64,000 nt of DNA from Primula veris (taxonomy: Eukaryota > Streptophyta > Magnoliopsida > Ericales > Primulaceae): contig OY821750.1 in the NCBI GenBank assembly GCA_963682055.1, positions 6,388,501-6,452,500 on the forward strand. Direction: 5' to 3'. Positions within the stretch are counted from its first letter, which is position 1; each line of letters starts with the position of its first letter. Shown piece after piece: positions 37,396 through 51,000 of this stretch. A model generated the notes under the pieces. The model did not search any database. It saw only the letters and a list, made by a program, of their open reading frames with translations, and had not been told where the DNA came from. The position numbers and the translations under genes are program-made.

Positions 37396-39032
37396 TTAAT
37401 AAGAGGGTTTAAACTCTGGTTCAGATAAAGAAGAATACACATTTTGTTTTAATAGTAAAGTGCCTAACAACCTTTTGGTTTTACCTTAAGCTTAAATCAC
37501 GAGTGAGATATTGAAGCAACATTTCTATGACTGTATATATATGTAAGAGCTTCTTGTCTTTTTTTGATAATTAATAACCGTAATCTGCTTCGTAGGCGTC
37601 AGAGTTCGAACCTTGGTGGTGAGTATGGTATACTCGGATATCAACCAATTCGACCGACCACTTTTGCTCATAAGAACTTCTTGTCTGAATCAGGAGTTTT
37701 GGCGTATTGCATAATAAAACTAATACTAGTAGTAGTGTCCTACATGGATAATAAATTAGGATTACAGATTTTAGTCTATTTCTTTTTAATTTAATTCTAC
37801 CTACAGTATTTAATACTACTAATAGTTTGGATTAGCAAGAGAATTTACTTCCAAACACAACCGGTCTTTCAACCGTCTGATTGCTATTTCCTCCGTTTCA
37901 AATTGTTTATCCATCACAAAACTATGTGTAACTTTGGCCGACAAAAAACTAATTCTTAAATTGTCGAAATGAAATTTTTCAAAAGAGAGTCACATAGTTT
38001 AACATTTAAACTTTATGATTAGCTTTTGAAAATTTCCGTTACGGCATTTTACAAGAAGTTTTTTACCGGTTAAAGTTGTACATAGTTTCGTGGTGGACAA
38101 ACAATTTGAAACGAGAGAGTATTAAATTTATCCGAACTGTCGATATAAATGAATGTTTTGTTGTGAAATTTTATTTAGCACATACAACAATACCATAAAG
38201 GGTGGCGACCATGCGGCTCTTTATATAGGCAGGAGCGTAGACACTTTCAGTTCAACATTTTCACTTCTGTTTGGCTTTTAATGGACTTTTTTACACCATC
38301 TTTCTATTCACAGGCAGGTCGAAACTAAGTGGTCGCCATTGGCACAACACCAGCCCCCTAAAAGTATGGCTATTTTTTTATTAATCTTTTTATCATGTAA
38401 TTTTACTATGATTCTTTAAAAAATGGGATTCAACACCTCTCACTTCTTTTACACTTAATAATCCTTTGTGTGTACCAAAAGTATGTCCTTATTTGATCGA
38501 AAGATTAACTAAGCAAAGATTGTTTAATTTTGCTACAGTTTAACAACCAATATAACTTGGATCAGTATCTCAAATATTCTCCACGCTCATAAAACAAAGA
38601 CTAATATATGTAACAACAAGATTCTCAGATAACATTTTTGTAAAAAATTACAAACTTAATTTGCAATCACTCAAGACAAATTAGTTTACAGATGCTGGAA
38701 AAATCCCCATATATGGTCCTGGCCTGTGCAATGTTCCAGACCGAACCAACACAAAATAATTGTCTAATTATACAATGAATAACTTTGCACTACATCTTGC
38801 AAATTCCTATTCTCCAATAAAAGAACATGCCACGATGGAAATGGCAATTTTTGCCATCCCGTTTGTATACTTAGAATATACAGAAGACTATGGAAAATCC
38901 TGTAGATTTCCAGACTATCGAAGTTTGTACATTTAGAATATACTGACCACTTTGTTAACCTACACTTTCAAAAGATGGAATGATTGGTTCCTTTCTGGTA
39001 TCAAAACCGATGAGGCAAACAAGAAGAATTGT
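37396..39032. other. Spacer between the solo LTR and the JMJ gene end
   Basis: AT-rich, with no gene. It holds a possible SINE remnant at about 37560-37705 (B-box-like AGAGTTCGAACC), a Stowaway-like MITE at 37886-38121 and the probable 3' untranslated region of the JMJ gene towards 39032. Confidence 0.55.
37886..38121. mobile_element. Stowaway-like MITE
   Basis: Left end TTTCCTCCGTTTCAAATTG and right end CAATTTGAAACGAGAGAGTA are inverted, next to TA. The interior carries AGTTTAACATTTAAACTTTA and the paired CCGACAAA / TTTACCGG blocks of the family seen at 5736 and 62722. Confidence 0.8.
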
Positions 39033-42000
39033 TCAATTTTGTGTTTGACCAAGGTTCAAGAACTTATCACTCTCTGACACCATCCTTTCGACTTCTCTGA
39101 TAGTATGACTTGCAGCATGCAATGCCATTTTCTTCACCTATAAATATAGAAATTTCAAAATCAAGCATAATTGGTTTGACTAAGCCTTCATTATTTCGAG
39201 TTATGAATGCATTTCGGGCGAGTCTCTTTTGACTCCTCAAATTACTTATTTGAGGATCTGGTTAAAAATCAGGTCCACGTCACATCTTATTTTTATTTAT
39301 TTTTTTAATTCATTTCACTCAATTTTATTACAAAATAAATAACTCTAACAACACTTCATTATATTTTATTACACTTCATTTATCTACAAAATAAATAAAT
39401 TTAGCCACTCCATCACACTATTAATTAATACGTTTCTCTGTTTTTTTTCACTCAAACTAAATACAAAATTAAAATATTTTATAATCATAATATTATATCA
39501 AGTTAACACTTTCAACTAATTTATATTTTGCACTTTTTTATTTATTAATTTTGTTACTTCGGAGTAAATAATTAAATTATCCCAAAAAACATACATGTCA
39601 TTGTTTTCTTCCATTTTACCTACCCACATAAAACATTTACCTACCCATATTTATTTAACCACTTTCAAGTTAACCCGGTTAAATGTGGGTAGGTAAAGAT
39701 GAAAGAAAATAATGACGTGTAGGGTTTTTGGGGACAATTTAATTATTTATTCGAAAGTAACAAAATTAATAAATAAAAAAGTGCAAAATATAAATTACTT
39801 GAAAGTGTTAACTTGATATAATATTATGATTATAAAATATTTTAATCTTGCATTTAGTTTAAACGAAAAAAAAAAACAAAGTAATGTATTAATTAATAGT
39901 GTGATGGAGTGACTAAATTTATTTATTTTGTAGATAAATGAAGTGTAAAAAGATGTAATGAAGGGGTGCTAGAGTTATTTATTTTGTAATAAAATTGAGT
40001 GGAATGAATTAAAAAAATAAATAAAAATAAAATATGACGTGTATCTAGTTTTTAACCAGATCCTCAAATAAGTAAAATGAAGACTCAGATGAGTAATCTG
40101 AGTCCTCAAAAGAGAATCTCCCATGCATTTCCCACAAGTTCTATTTTCTTTTCTCTGATGACACCAATAATTTCAAGTTACAAGTATACAGTTCATATCC
40201 CGTTAAAGACTACATCTTTATATTTATAAACAACCAAACAAGCCCTTGAAATTATGATAAAGATTGCAGAAATAGAGTTAGTGGCTTGTTACCTCCAAAA
40301 TATCTTCTTTCGATCTATGTGACTTTGGAAGCAAGCGAAATTCCTCTGTCAATCTAATGCACTCTTCAACATTGTCCGGAGATACAAAGTCAACAGCCAC
40401 CTTCATGCAGGACTGAAAGAAAACATACGGTCTTATAATATCAAATCAGCCCAGTTCATAATATTAGATGCTTTGTAGGGGTTGCTACTTGCTACAATGT
40501 TTGCATAAAAAAATCAGCAACAGGCACCAAAAAATGTGTACCAGAATATGAAACAAAATGATGCAACCTTGCATTGTCATATCAATAACTACAAAAAGCT
40601 GCTAATGTGCACTCGTAAATAGCAATAGAGCCGAGCAGCACTGCATAGCATTCTAAAGCAACTATTTTGCCACATTCCCACAAAATTTATCCTACAGAAC
40701 CTTATCTTATTTGAGGAAAAAACCCAAGACATAAAAATAATTATTTAGAAAAACAAACAACCTGTCGGTTTCTCACTTGATGTGGGCACCCTGCAGGGAT
40801 GAACACAGCCTCACCAAGGTGTTGCTCAAATGTCCAAGGTTCGATATCTTGTGAGATAGCAGTACGCAAAAAAAAAAATGTTAGCCAGTCAATATAAAAA
40901 GTGAAACTCCTTGGGGAACAAATTCAGAAAATCTTACTGTATTCCTCCTTTAGTTGTTTCTTGTGCTTCTCATTCAAATAAATAGTCTGATCATGGATTG
41001 GATGAATCAACTGTTGAAGATAAAAGTCAATATGAACGGTGACTGTAAGTTGGTTTCTTCTTAAGAGAGAAAATATCACTTTTGTACACTAACGTTTCAC
41101 TTTTAACTATAAAAGGACTGTATCAATATCTTTCACAATTTAAACACTAATCTATACAAAATTGAACAGTTAAGGCATTAACCAAAATTCACAATTCCAG
41201 TCCACGCAAAATGAAACAATCAGCACACCAACCTATCAAAATTCCCAAGTACTTACAAGGTTAATTTTTTTTACTTTTGGTGTACAAATTGTTCGATTTT
41301 ACTGTTATTGTGTTATAAGTCACCAGCATAATGGAACAATCAGTACATACCTTAGCTTCTGAGGTTGTAATCTTGATGACATTGTGCTTTTTGTTCAATT
41401 TTGAGTAGATTGGCGTATATACTTTAAATTTGATAGTACAATATTGATTAAAAAATGATAGCTTGGTCTACAAAAGTAAACATTAAGGAATAAAAATACT
41501 TACAGAAGTCAACGGGGAGTTTCTTATGTGTCGAAATTCTTGCCGGTGTTTTTTCAAGTACTCCATTAACTTGGGTACATCTTGTCTACGGAAAATGTCC
41601 CAAACTGCAGCTCCATGAGAGTTGTTTCTCTCACATCCGTCTAATTCCATATTTGTTTCACCATGAGCATTCTCAGGATTATCAGCTTCATATTCTTTGT
41701 GCAAATCCTTGATTAATTTATGTTGCTCCGGTAGCCTCTCCGCCTCAGTCGTATGAGTCAGCACATTTACCTAGATAAAGACTTGATATTTCATTTATGT
41801 ATGACTTTATGATGGAGAAGATGGAGAGATCAACTTAATAAAAGTAAGAGGACAGCAATAGTTACATGGAAGCTTTATTTTTTTGGGTGAAATTAGTGTG
41901 TTACTACTTCAAGCGGGGTGTCTGTTTACGGAAAACTCTCCCGAAGAGGTTTTTTTTTTTTACAAGTGGAGGGAGTCGAACTCATGATTTTCCTGTGGCT

Positions 42001-45000
42001 CTAGCCAGCTTTATCCATTAGGCCAAACCCCCATTGGGTTTACATGGAAGTTTTATAAAGAAGAGAATTTGAATATTGATGGTTTTGTCTGATTGTAGCT
42101 TTTAAGCAAGCTAATCTTCCCTTTTTGCTTAAAAGCTGGACTGTATTTGGTTGAAAAGTTAAGTTTTCTGGTTTTACGGCCTGGAAAGGCTAGAAGCGGT
42201 AAGCCAGATTAACTTGACTTTTTTGTTGAACACAAACAAACCAGCTTATTTGCTTAAAAACTGTGACCAAACAACTCATCGTATACTTCACTGTAAAGTG
42301 ATTCACACAAATGTTGCCTTATTTTAAAGACGTTTATTATCAGACCTAGAAATTTGTATGCTTTTGGAATGAAACAGTAACTGTTCCATCAAGTCTTACG
42401 GAAAAGAACCACAATTCAAGTCTTAAGCAAATAAGACGGAATTTTCAGATTTCAGAAAAAACTAGGTTCATCCAGCTTAAAACTTCTAGGTTTTTCATTT
42501 TAAAAAACCATAAAAGCTGGCTTTTAAGCAAATCAACCAACCGCAGTCCAACTTTGAAGTAAAAGGCTGAGCTTAGAATCTGCATCCTAACAAAGCCAGA
42601 AATGCATATGTAATAATAATTTTCCTTTTAAATAACCTACAATTACCAATGCAAGAAAATAGCCAGATTGTGAAACAAACACTAGAAAAATAGATAAAAC
42701 AATCTGGAGGAATGATAAGTACCGCATCAGAAATATCACAATGAAGTTTTGTCACCGAATCACATCTCCCTAGCTCTACTGGATAGCCATACGCAATATA
42801 CGTTTTTGGCCCCAAATCTGGCTTTAAATAACCATCAGGTAGCATCGACGCAAGATTTAAACAACCAGAACTAGGATTAGTGTAATCGCTATAAGGTAGA
42901 ATAGCGACAAATTCAGAACCGTGCCTTGGGAAACACTCTTCGAATGAATTAGAGGGTGGCCAATCTTTCAACTTTAACAGCTCTGGCCACCCAGTTTGAT
43001 GGTTTCGGCCCTTTGAATATCCCTTGAAGAACTCTCGAATATTAACATCAACCTGCACCATATAAAGAATGTATGTAACTTTACATTATAGGCTGGTCAT
43101 GTGTTTTAGGTCTGAACAGTTATTTAAAATAGAATGAAAGTAACCGTATTGTTCCAAAGATGTATTTAGTTTGTCGAAAGCCAAATAGTGTAAGTACATT
43201 TGGCAAACTGTTTTAATTGTTTTTCGGATATTTTGGGGATACTCCAGTCTAAACATTAATGGGGACATCACTTTTGTACAGGAACCTACATATTTTTTTG
43301 ACAAGTGGTTAACACCTCACAATACTATTAAATTTTGAAATGGCAACACCAAACTTAAAAAGTGAAATAGATAATACATCAATGTCAAAATTTCAACTTA
43401 AGAGAACTAGTTCTGTATCGGTTGTTTGATCATACTAAGAGTATTAAGCATCAATCTTCTTTCTTCACAAATTCGAACAACTCGCAGACCGCTGTCAGAG
43501 TTTCATAATAAATCATTCGTGAATCTTGAGTAGTTCGTGAAAGAGTTGTTTAATTTTTTGTTTAGATTGTTGAATTTTGATAGGTTTATGTACTAATTAA
43601 CATTTTTTTTCCATTGGCGCAACAATTACCAAAATATAATATAATATTCAACAGCTTTTATATTTTGCATGGGTTAAGAAAACTCCAAGCATACCTCATA
43701 CCAATTTACGCAATCAATGGCCTTCACAGTGTTTGTACTCGAATCATCTCCTTCCACTTTTTTACTCGCTTGAGAAAATGCCCTCCACATTACCATCGGT
43801 TCCCAACTAAGCCCAGATGATTTTTCAAACAAATTCCTAACTATAACAGGTTCACCTTTCACCCAATGCATTTGAAAATGCTCAAACTCATTTTTTCCCG
43901 AACTATTAACGCTTGGGTAATATAGAAAATTATCCTCGCCGTTGTCCCTAAAAGATGCCTGTTTTACCTCTTCGTTTATGTCACAATAAAAACAACTTTC
44001 TGGATCTATTGTTTGTGACCGGTAATTTATGGTAAGATCTTCTGATTCTTTTATCAGGTTATCGACCCAATTAGCTTCGTAAATTCGTCTAAGAGTTAAT
44101 ATTCCATAGCCACAACCGCCTAGCTCTTTAGGAGGGCAAGGGATGGTTTTATCTTCGTTCGCTATCCAATAAGACCCACATGAGTCTTCCTCATGTCTTC
44201 CGGAATGAATACCTTTACATTGAGAAAAAAAAAGGTAAGATATAGACAATGAAGAGATGCATTATCAAATAAAAATATAAAACAAAAAAAAAACTAATTA
44301 ATAATTTGCTTCCAATACCTTGTCTCAGTTCACAACAGCAGTGCAGACAAAGATCAAACAAACAGCATGTGCAGCTTCTATGAAGATTGACTATGGATGT
44401 ATTGCAGTTGTCACTGGTAAATGAAAATGTATATTATTAGGTACATCTTGTATAACTTTACCTATTACGACTAATGAGAACCAACTAAAGAGAAAATGGA
44501 ATATATGCTTGTATAGAAGATTCAAATTAGTGAAGGGAACCGGGAGACATGGCGAATCCACTTTTGGAATAAGAGATTAAATATCAGATCTTTAAATAAG
44601 ATAATGAGTCAGTTTATCATCCAAACGTGACAGATTACTTGTTTGCACTTGCATGTTATGCTCCAAACAGCTGTTTAAATGATGAAGAAGATTAAAACCT
44701 ATTATAACAGCAAAGATTTACATTTGAAATTGAAAATGTAACAGCACTTCAAAAGCAGTAGAAAACCAGAGGTGTATACGCAAACACCCAGTGGAACAAG
44801 CTTAAGACTAATTGAACACATACTAGTTCTACAAAATACAAACTAAAGTACCAATAATTAACATATATGGTGAAATGTGAATGCAAAAGGCTGCAAAGTT
44901 TATCCAATGAAAGACAGGCTATAAAGATGAAATGAAGTGTGTTTTTACTTAGCTCTATCATTTGGGCAAAACAGTCATCAGGGACCAACTTTAAAACTGA

Positions 45001-48000
45001 GCAATTAAAGAATATCAGATCATAAGCACACTATTTCAAAATAAAATTGTAAGCTGCGAACTCAAGAGCCTACTTCGGGAAAGTTTCGCTTGAATCCAAT
45101 TGGAAGTCGATAAATACTTAATCCCCCCTATTTTCCTTCTCCTTAAATGTGCCTTTTTTTTTTTTCCAAAAAAGCACTAAAGGTGAAGATAATATTTCGG
45201 ACACATTCATAGATGTGAAGATAATTTCCGTTCCCACAGATGTTCTCATGTAAGATTGTTAACACATGTTACCTAATAATTCGGTAAGGTTTTTTATGAA
45301 AGTATGTAGGTAAAAGTAAAACTAGGATCATCCAGACAAGATTCTTGAATGTGTCTCAGTGAAACAGCTTAAGCCCTTTATTACAGCCTCTTTTAGGCCT
45401 TTATTTGTTGTGCTATTCATTAATCAATAAAACATTTTATCTTCTACTTTCTCGAGAAGACCATGTATTATGTCAATTAACTTAAAAATCAAATCGTAAG
45501 CATTGTCTTTCTTGATACCATAAACAAGAAATTACAGACTACAAGTGAGATGGCCCTGTGACTATAAATACATCCTCCAAAATTCAGCAATCATCTTATA
45601 AGCTACTTTTTTCATTTAGGCATTTCAAATTCAGATTAATTTACACCCATACGAAAATGTGTCCTACTTTCCCCTTCTTAAATCAGTTTGCAAACCAGTT
45701 CTGTAGATAAATTTAGGCTAACAGTACACACATTTAGTTAAGGCTTTGTTCATCTGAAATGGAGATCTACTCTTTTTTTACTATCCTAGACAATATCTTT
45801 TATTAATAGTTCCAGCCAAAATATTTATGCCTTCTTTTTCACATTTCCCCACCTAATGTCACCTCATAGCAAGGTTTCAAAATCCACCAGGCGGACTCAA
45901 GGCGGAGAGGTGGGGCATGGGTGAGAAAACAACATTTTGTATTTTTTATTAGTTTTCCTAGGATTCCCATACAATAGACATGTATATAAAATCATGAGCT
46001 AAACTAAGTGTTTGTAGTCTATTAAGTTATCACTAAATAGTCAAAGTTTAAGAAGAACAATAATAAGGACATTCGAACAGTGACAACAGCCAAATGCAAA
46101 TAAAATAAATAATGAATATGTATTGGGAAAATAAGCGGATTAGAAAGACTTGCAGTTTGGGACTTCAGATGTAACATATGCATGCTACCAAATGATTGGC
46201 TGTTTCGATTCTATGGATAACCAAAATCAGCATAATGACTATGAAGATTGAAGACTAGCATAAAAAAGGAAAATACATTACCAGATTATCAATACTTAGA
46301 AATTGCTAAATTAGTTCACAAAAACTACCATGCATAGCGACATACATTATCAAATTATCAACACTTCAAAATTGCTACTTGAGTTCACAAAAAAAATACC
46401 TTGCACAGTAATTCTAAAAGACTAAAAGAGTAAAAGCTAATCACAGTTCAAATGCTGAACTTCAGGGCACCTCTTAGTATAGAAGTCCTAGACAATTAAT
46501 GCAAATATTGTGTTAAAACCGATTTCATTCTGAATTCCAGTTGCGAACATTATGGTTCACCAATGAAAGTAAGTGGGGGACGCTTGAGGAATGATGCAAC
46601 ATATAAGTATATAGTAAAATATTTGCCCCTTAACTAACAGCTTGCGATTTAGATGAAAGAGGTGGCTTACAATCTAATGAAATAAAAATAAGCAAAAGGT
46701 GACTAATTCAGCAAATATGAGCATAGAATGTACCAGAAAACTCTTTCATTCTCGTCAAGTCTCCACTTCTCTATCTTATCTTCTGTTAATTGAACAGCTG
46801 CAGAAAGAACCAAAGCACATTTATTCGGTAATAAAATTATTTAAATAAGTAGTTACATACGCACAGAAAGAAATTACATTATCTTGATAATATCTTTTTG
46901 TACCTTGTATAGCAGATTCCACTTCTAATTCAGAATTCTGCTCTTCTTGGATAAGCCTTAGAAGCGGTAGAAGTTTCTTCAAAACATAAAACAATCTCTG
47001 CAATTTGCAACTCTCGTCTGGTTCTTCATAAGTAGTCTGTTGCAGTAACAACGTTTGAACCAAGTAAAAACAGCACTAAGAGAGAGAAACATAGAGAGAT
47101 TGAGAGAAGTGAGCATCACACCTTCACAAATACTGTTTCTTGAAGGCAAGCACGGCAATTGCAGTTACCTCGACAAAATGGACACGCCTTCTCAACTTCC
47201 TCTTTTACTCTTTCAGGGTACCTATTTCATTAATTCCAACATTAAAATATATTAAATACAGCCTAAAAGTTTTATGTAGAAAGAGTTTTTAATGTCAAAG
47301 TGCAAAACGTAAAGGAGAGATAAATATCAGTTAAATCTGATCTAGAACTTCAAAGAATTTAACTAGCATTTTACCATTTCTCAATGCACTTATAGCAATA
47401 ACGTCTACTTTTGCAATTCAAACAGAGGATGACTGCGTGCTTGTTGCTTCTTAAGCATTGGTGACAGTACGTAACATCCTGCTTGCAACCCGCCTGCGTC
47501 AGATACAACAGAAAACAAATATCAAAGAAAAATATTCACAGAAAGTGAAGCGAAAAGAACTTGACATGTACGGAAACACAAACTCTAACTTCACAACAAG
47601 CAGAAACTAACTTTTTTCAAGTTTAAACAGTACATGCCAAGTAAAAAAATAAACATCAATTATTAGAGTGCTAATCATTAATATAAGACAATAGATTAGC
47701 TTCCAAAAACGCACCATTGAACTGTCCCCCACAATTTTTTTTGGTCTTCCTCTATGCTTTTTAGGTCCACTAGAACTGTCCACGGCACATTTTCTTTTTC
47801 TTCCTATACGATTTTGCTGACTATTGCTGTCTTCAGCCAATAAACCCGCACCATCCTTGTATAATACATTCTCTTTTCCCTCTTTATCCCCAAAGTTCAG
47901 AATTTCACCCGCAATTATCACCCGGGGCCTTCTCTTAGGTCTTCCCCGCGAAACTAACTTCCGTTTTGTCCCAGAGATGGTGGGATTTTCACTACTTTCA

Positions 48001-51000
48001 TACTTGAGTATTTCTTTCCCATTATCTACACTATAGCCAAGAACAATTACATCATTTTCCGAAATAGGAGATGAATTATCTCCTGAAGAAATCCCATTGC
48101 CTTCTTTGGAAATCTGAATTTTTATCTTACTTTTTGAACCTTTTGGCCTTCCTCTCTTAACAACGCTACTATCACTTGCACTACTTCCATAATCAATCCT
48201 CAAAATTTCCACCTCATCATCTTCCGCTCCACTAGCTTGTTTTCTAGTTTTCGACTCCTTAGGCCTCCCTACTCTCTTAGTAATGCTACAATCACAAGCA
48301 TTATCACCGTGTACACATGACATCCCTTCATTTACTTCCCCTACCTTAACCTTTTTATTATTCTTTGACATCTTAGGCCTCCCCCGTGCTCGCTTTCCAC
48401 CACCATTTACACCACCACCTCCAAGTGATACCTTTGAATTTTTAAATAAACGAGTTTTAACTTTATTCTTCAACCCCTTTGGCCGCCTTATCTTCTTAGC
48501 ATTATCACCATTAACCCCTATACTTGGTAACGCTTCATTGTTTTCACCATCCTTAACTTTTTTTTTATTCTTCAATCCCTTGGGCCTCCCCATCCTCTTA
48601 CCAATCCCACTTTTCTTAGTGTTATCACCATCTATATCTTTACTTAACACTCCTTCAGTTTCTTCTCCATCCTTGTTCTTTTTCTTATTCTTCGACCCTT
48701 TGGGCCTCCCTATCCTCTTACCAATCCCACTTTTCTTAGTGTTATCACCATCTATATCTTTACTTAACACTCCTTCAGTTTCTTCTCCATCCTTGTTCTT
48801 TTTCTTATTCTTCGACCCTTTGGGCCTCCCTATTTTCTTAACTAAACCATTAGAATATTCAGTTGAGTGAATTTTAACCTTATTCTTGGACCCTTTAGGC
48901 CTGCCTCGTTTAGCAACAGAGTTTTCAACACCATTGACACCCCTATCGACAATCTGCATATCTTGATTTTGTTCAACTTTTTTACTCTTTATTTCGTTTT
49001 TTGACTCCTTCGACCTGCCTAATCGAACGCCAGAATTTTCATCGCCACTTACAACAGTTTCAGTTTCAGTTCCAGACAACAATTTTTCTGAGTCCACCCT
49101 ATTTTTTCCAATTTCAGCCAAATTCGATTTTGGGTAATTAATTTCAGCCTGGTTATTTAACCCCCTTGGACTTACCCTTCTAACAAAACCATTTTCGCCA
49201 CTGCTATTAACCTCGATTACCCCCTTACTATTTCCTTTAGTACCTTTGGCCAATAATGCCCAATCCCATGTCCTTCCTAGAATTTTAACTCCATTGCTAC
49301 TTTTGCAATAATCATCACAATCAGCCCCTGTTGCCACATCACCATTGCCTTCACCAACTCCAATTACGACTTCATCATTTCGGTCATCATTTTCATTCTC
49401 AACTCCAGTCAACAATCCCTGGTCCGGTTCATTTCCTTGAAACTGAACCTCGTTGTCATATTCATATGGATTGCCATCTCCACTTTTAGATCCGACGCTT
49501 ACACCACCATCACATCTAGCTGCCACCTCAGCGTATCCAGGACCAACCTCCATATTGTCACTCCCAAATTTACCATTCCCGCCATGATGAACGACATCAT
49601 CACAGCCAGAAACATCTTCAATAGCAATATCACCATTTTGACTCTTATTTATATCCCCAGCTTTTATCAAAATTTGCGGTTCAAATATATTTACTTGAAA
49701 CTGAACCCCATTCTCATGCTCCACACTACCACCACCATCAACCCTTATTTCCACATCATTTTCACCACCAAAATCGGTAGCTAAATTTGATTCTGCCAAA
49801 TTTCCTCTTCCAACCTTGTTCCCATTTTCTACACTATCACCGCTACCAATCCCCATTGCCACATCATTTACAACGTCAAATCCGGTCAGCAATTCTGGTT
49901 CTGCTGTATTTTCACCACTAAAAACCCTAATAGCCGCATCATTTTCCTCGTCTAAACCTGGTGAAGATTTTGTTTCAACTGAATTTACTCGAAATTCAAC
50001 CTCATTACCATATTCTACACTACCACCACCAACCCTAACTGCTACATCATCATTTCGACTCTCATTTCTATCGCCATCTTTGATCAAAAAGACCGGTTCT
50101 GATTTCCTAAATTCTGTACTACTACCACCATCATCCTTAATGGCCACATCATCATTTAGACATTCACTTTTATGTCCACTGCTAATCCCCACATTATCAT
50201 TTCGACAGTCCTTTTTATCACAACCCTTAATTGACAAATCATCATTTCCAACGCCAACCCTAATCGCCACACCATCATTTCGACATTCATTCTTATCGCC
50301 ACCATTAATCGCCACACCATCACCAACCTTAATTTCCACATCATCATTTCCTACACCAACCCTAACAACACCATCATTTTGATATTCATTTTTACCGCCA
50401 CCACTAATTACGACACCATCATTTCTATCGCCAATCCTAATCGCCCCATCATCATTTCCATCACCAACCCTAATCTCCAAATCATCATTTGGACACTCAT
50501 TTTTATCGCCACCCCTAATCGCCCCATCATCATTTCTATCACCAACCCTAATCTCCAAATCATCATTTCGACACTCATTTCTATCGCCACCCCTAACCCT
50601 AATCGCCACATCAGCATTTCTATCGCCAACTCCAATCAAAACTCCCTGTTCCTGTCCACTAAACTCTACACCACCCAATACCGCCCTCTCATTTTTACCG
50701 CCACCCCTAATCACCGCATCAGCATTTCCATCACCAACCCTAACCGCCACATTATCATTTCCATTGCCACCCCTAATCGCCACATCGCCAACCCTAATCT
50801 CCAAATCATCATTTCGACACTCATTTTCATCACCACCGCTGATCGCCACACCATCATTCCCATCGTCAACCGTCCCAAACCTAATCACCACGTCAGCAGT
50901 TCCCCTAAACTCTACACCACTAGCTGCCACGTCAGCACCACCCAAAAACCCGCTCTCAAACTGGTCCAAACCAAACCCCCCAAAAACACCCGACACATCC

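Noticed and set aside
44749..44988. Open frame inside JMJ intron 5
   Set aside because: It lies in the intron between exons 5 and 6 and shows only a low-complexity hydrophobic peptide with no resemblance to a known protein.
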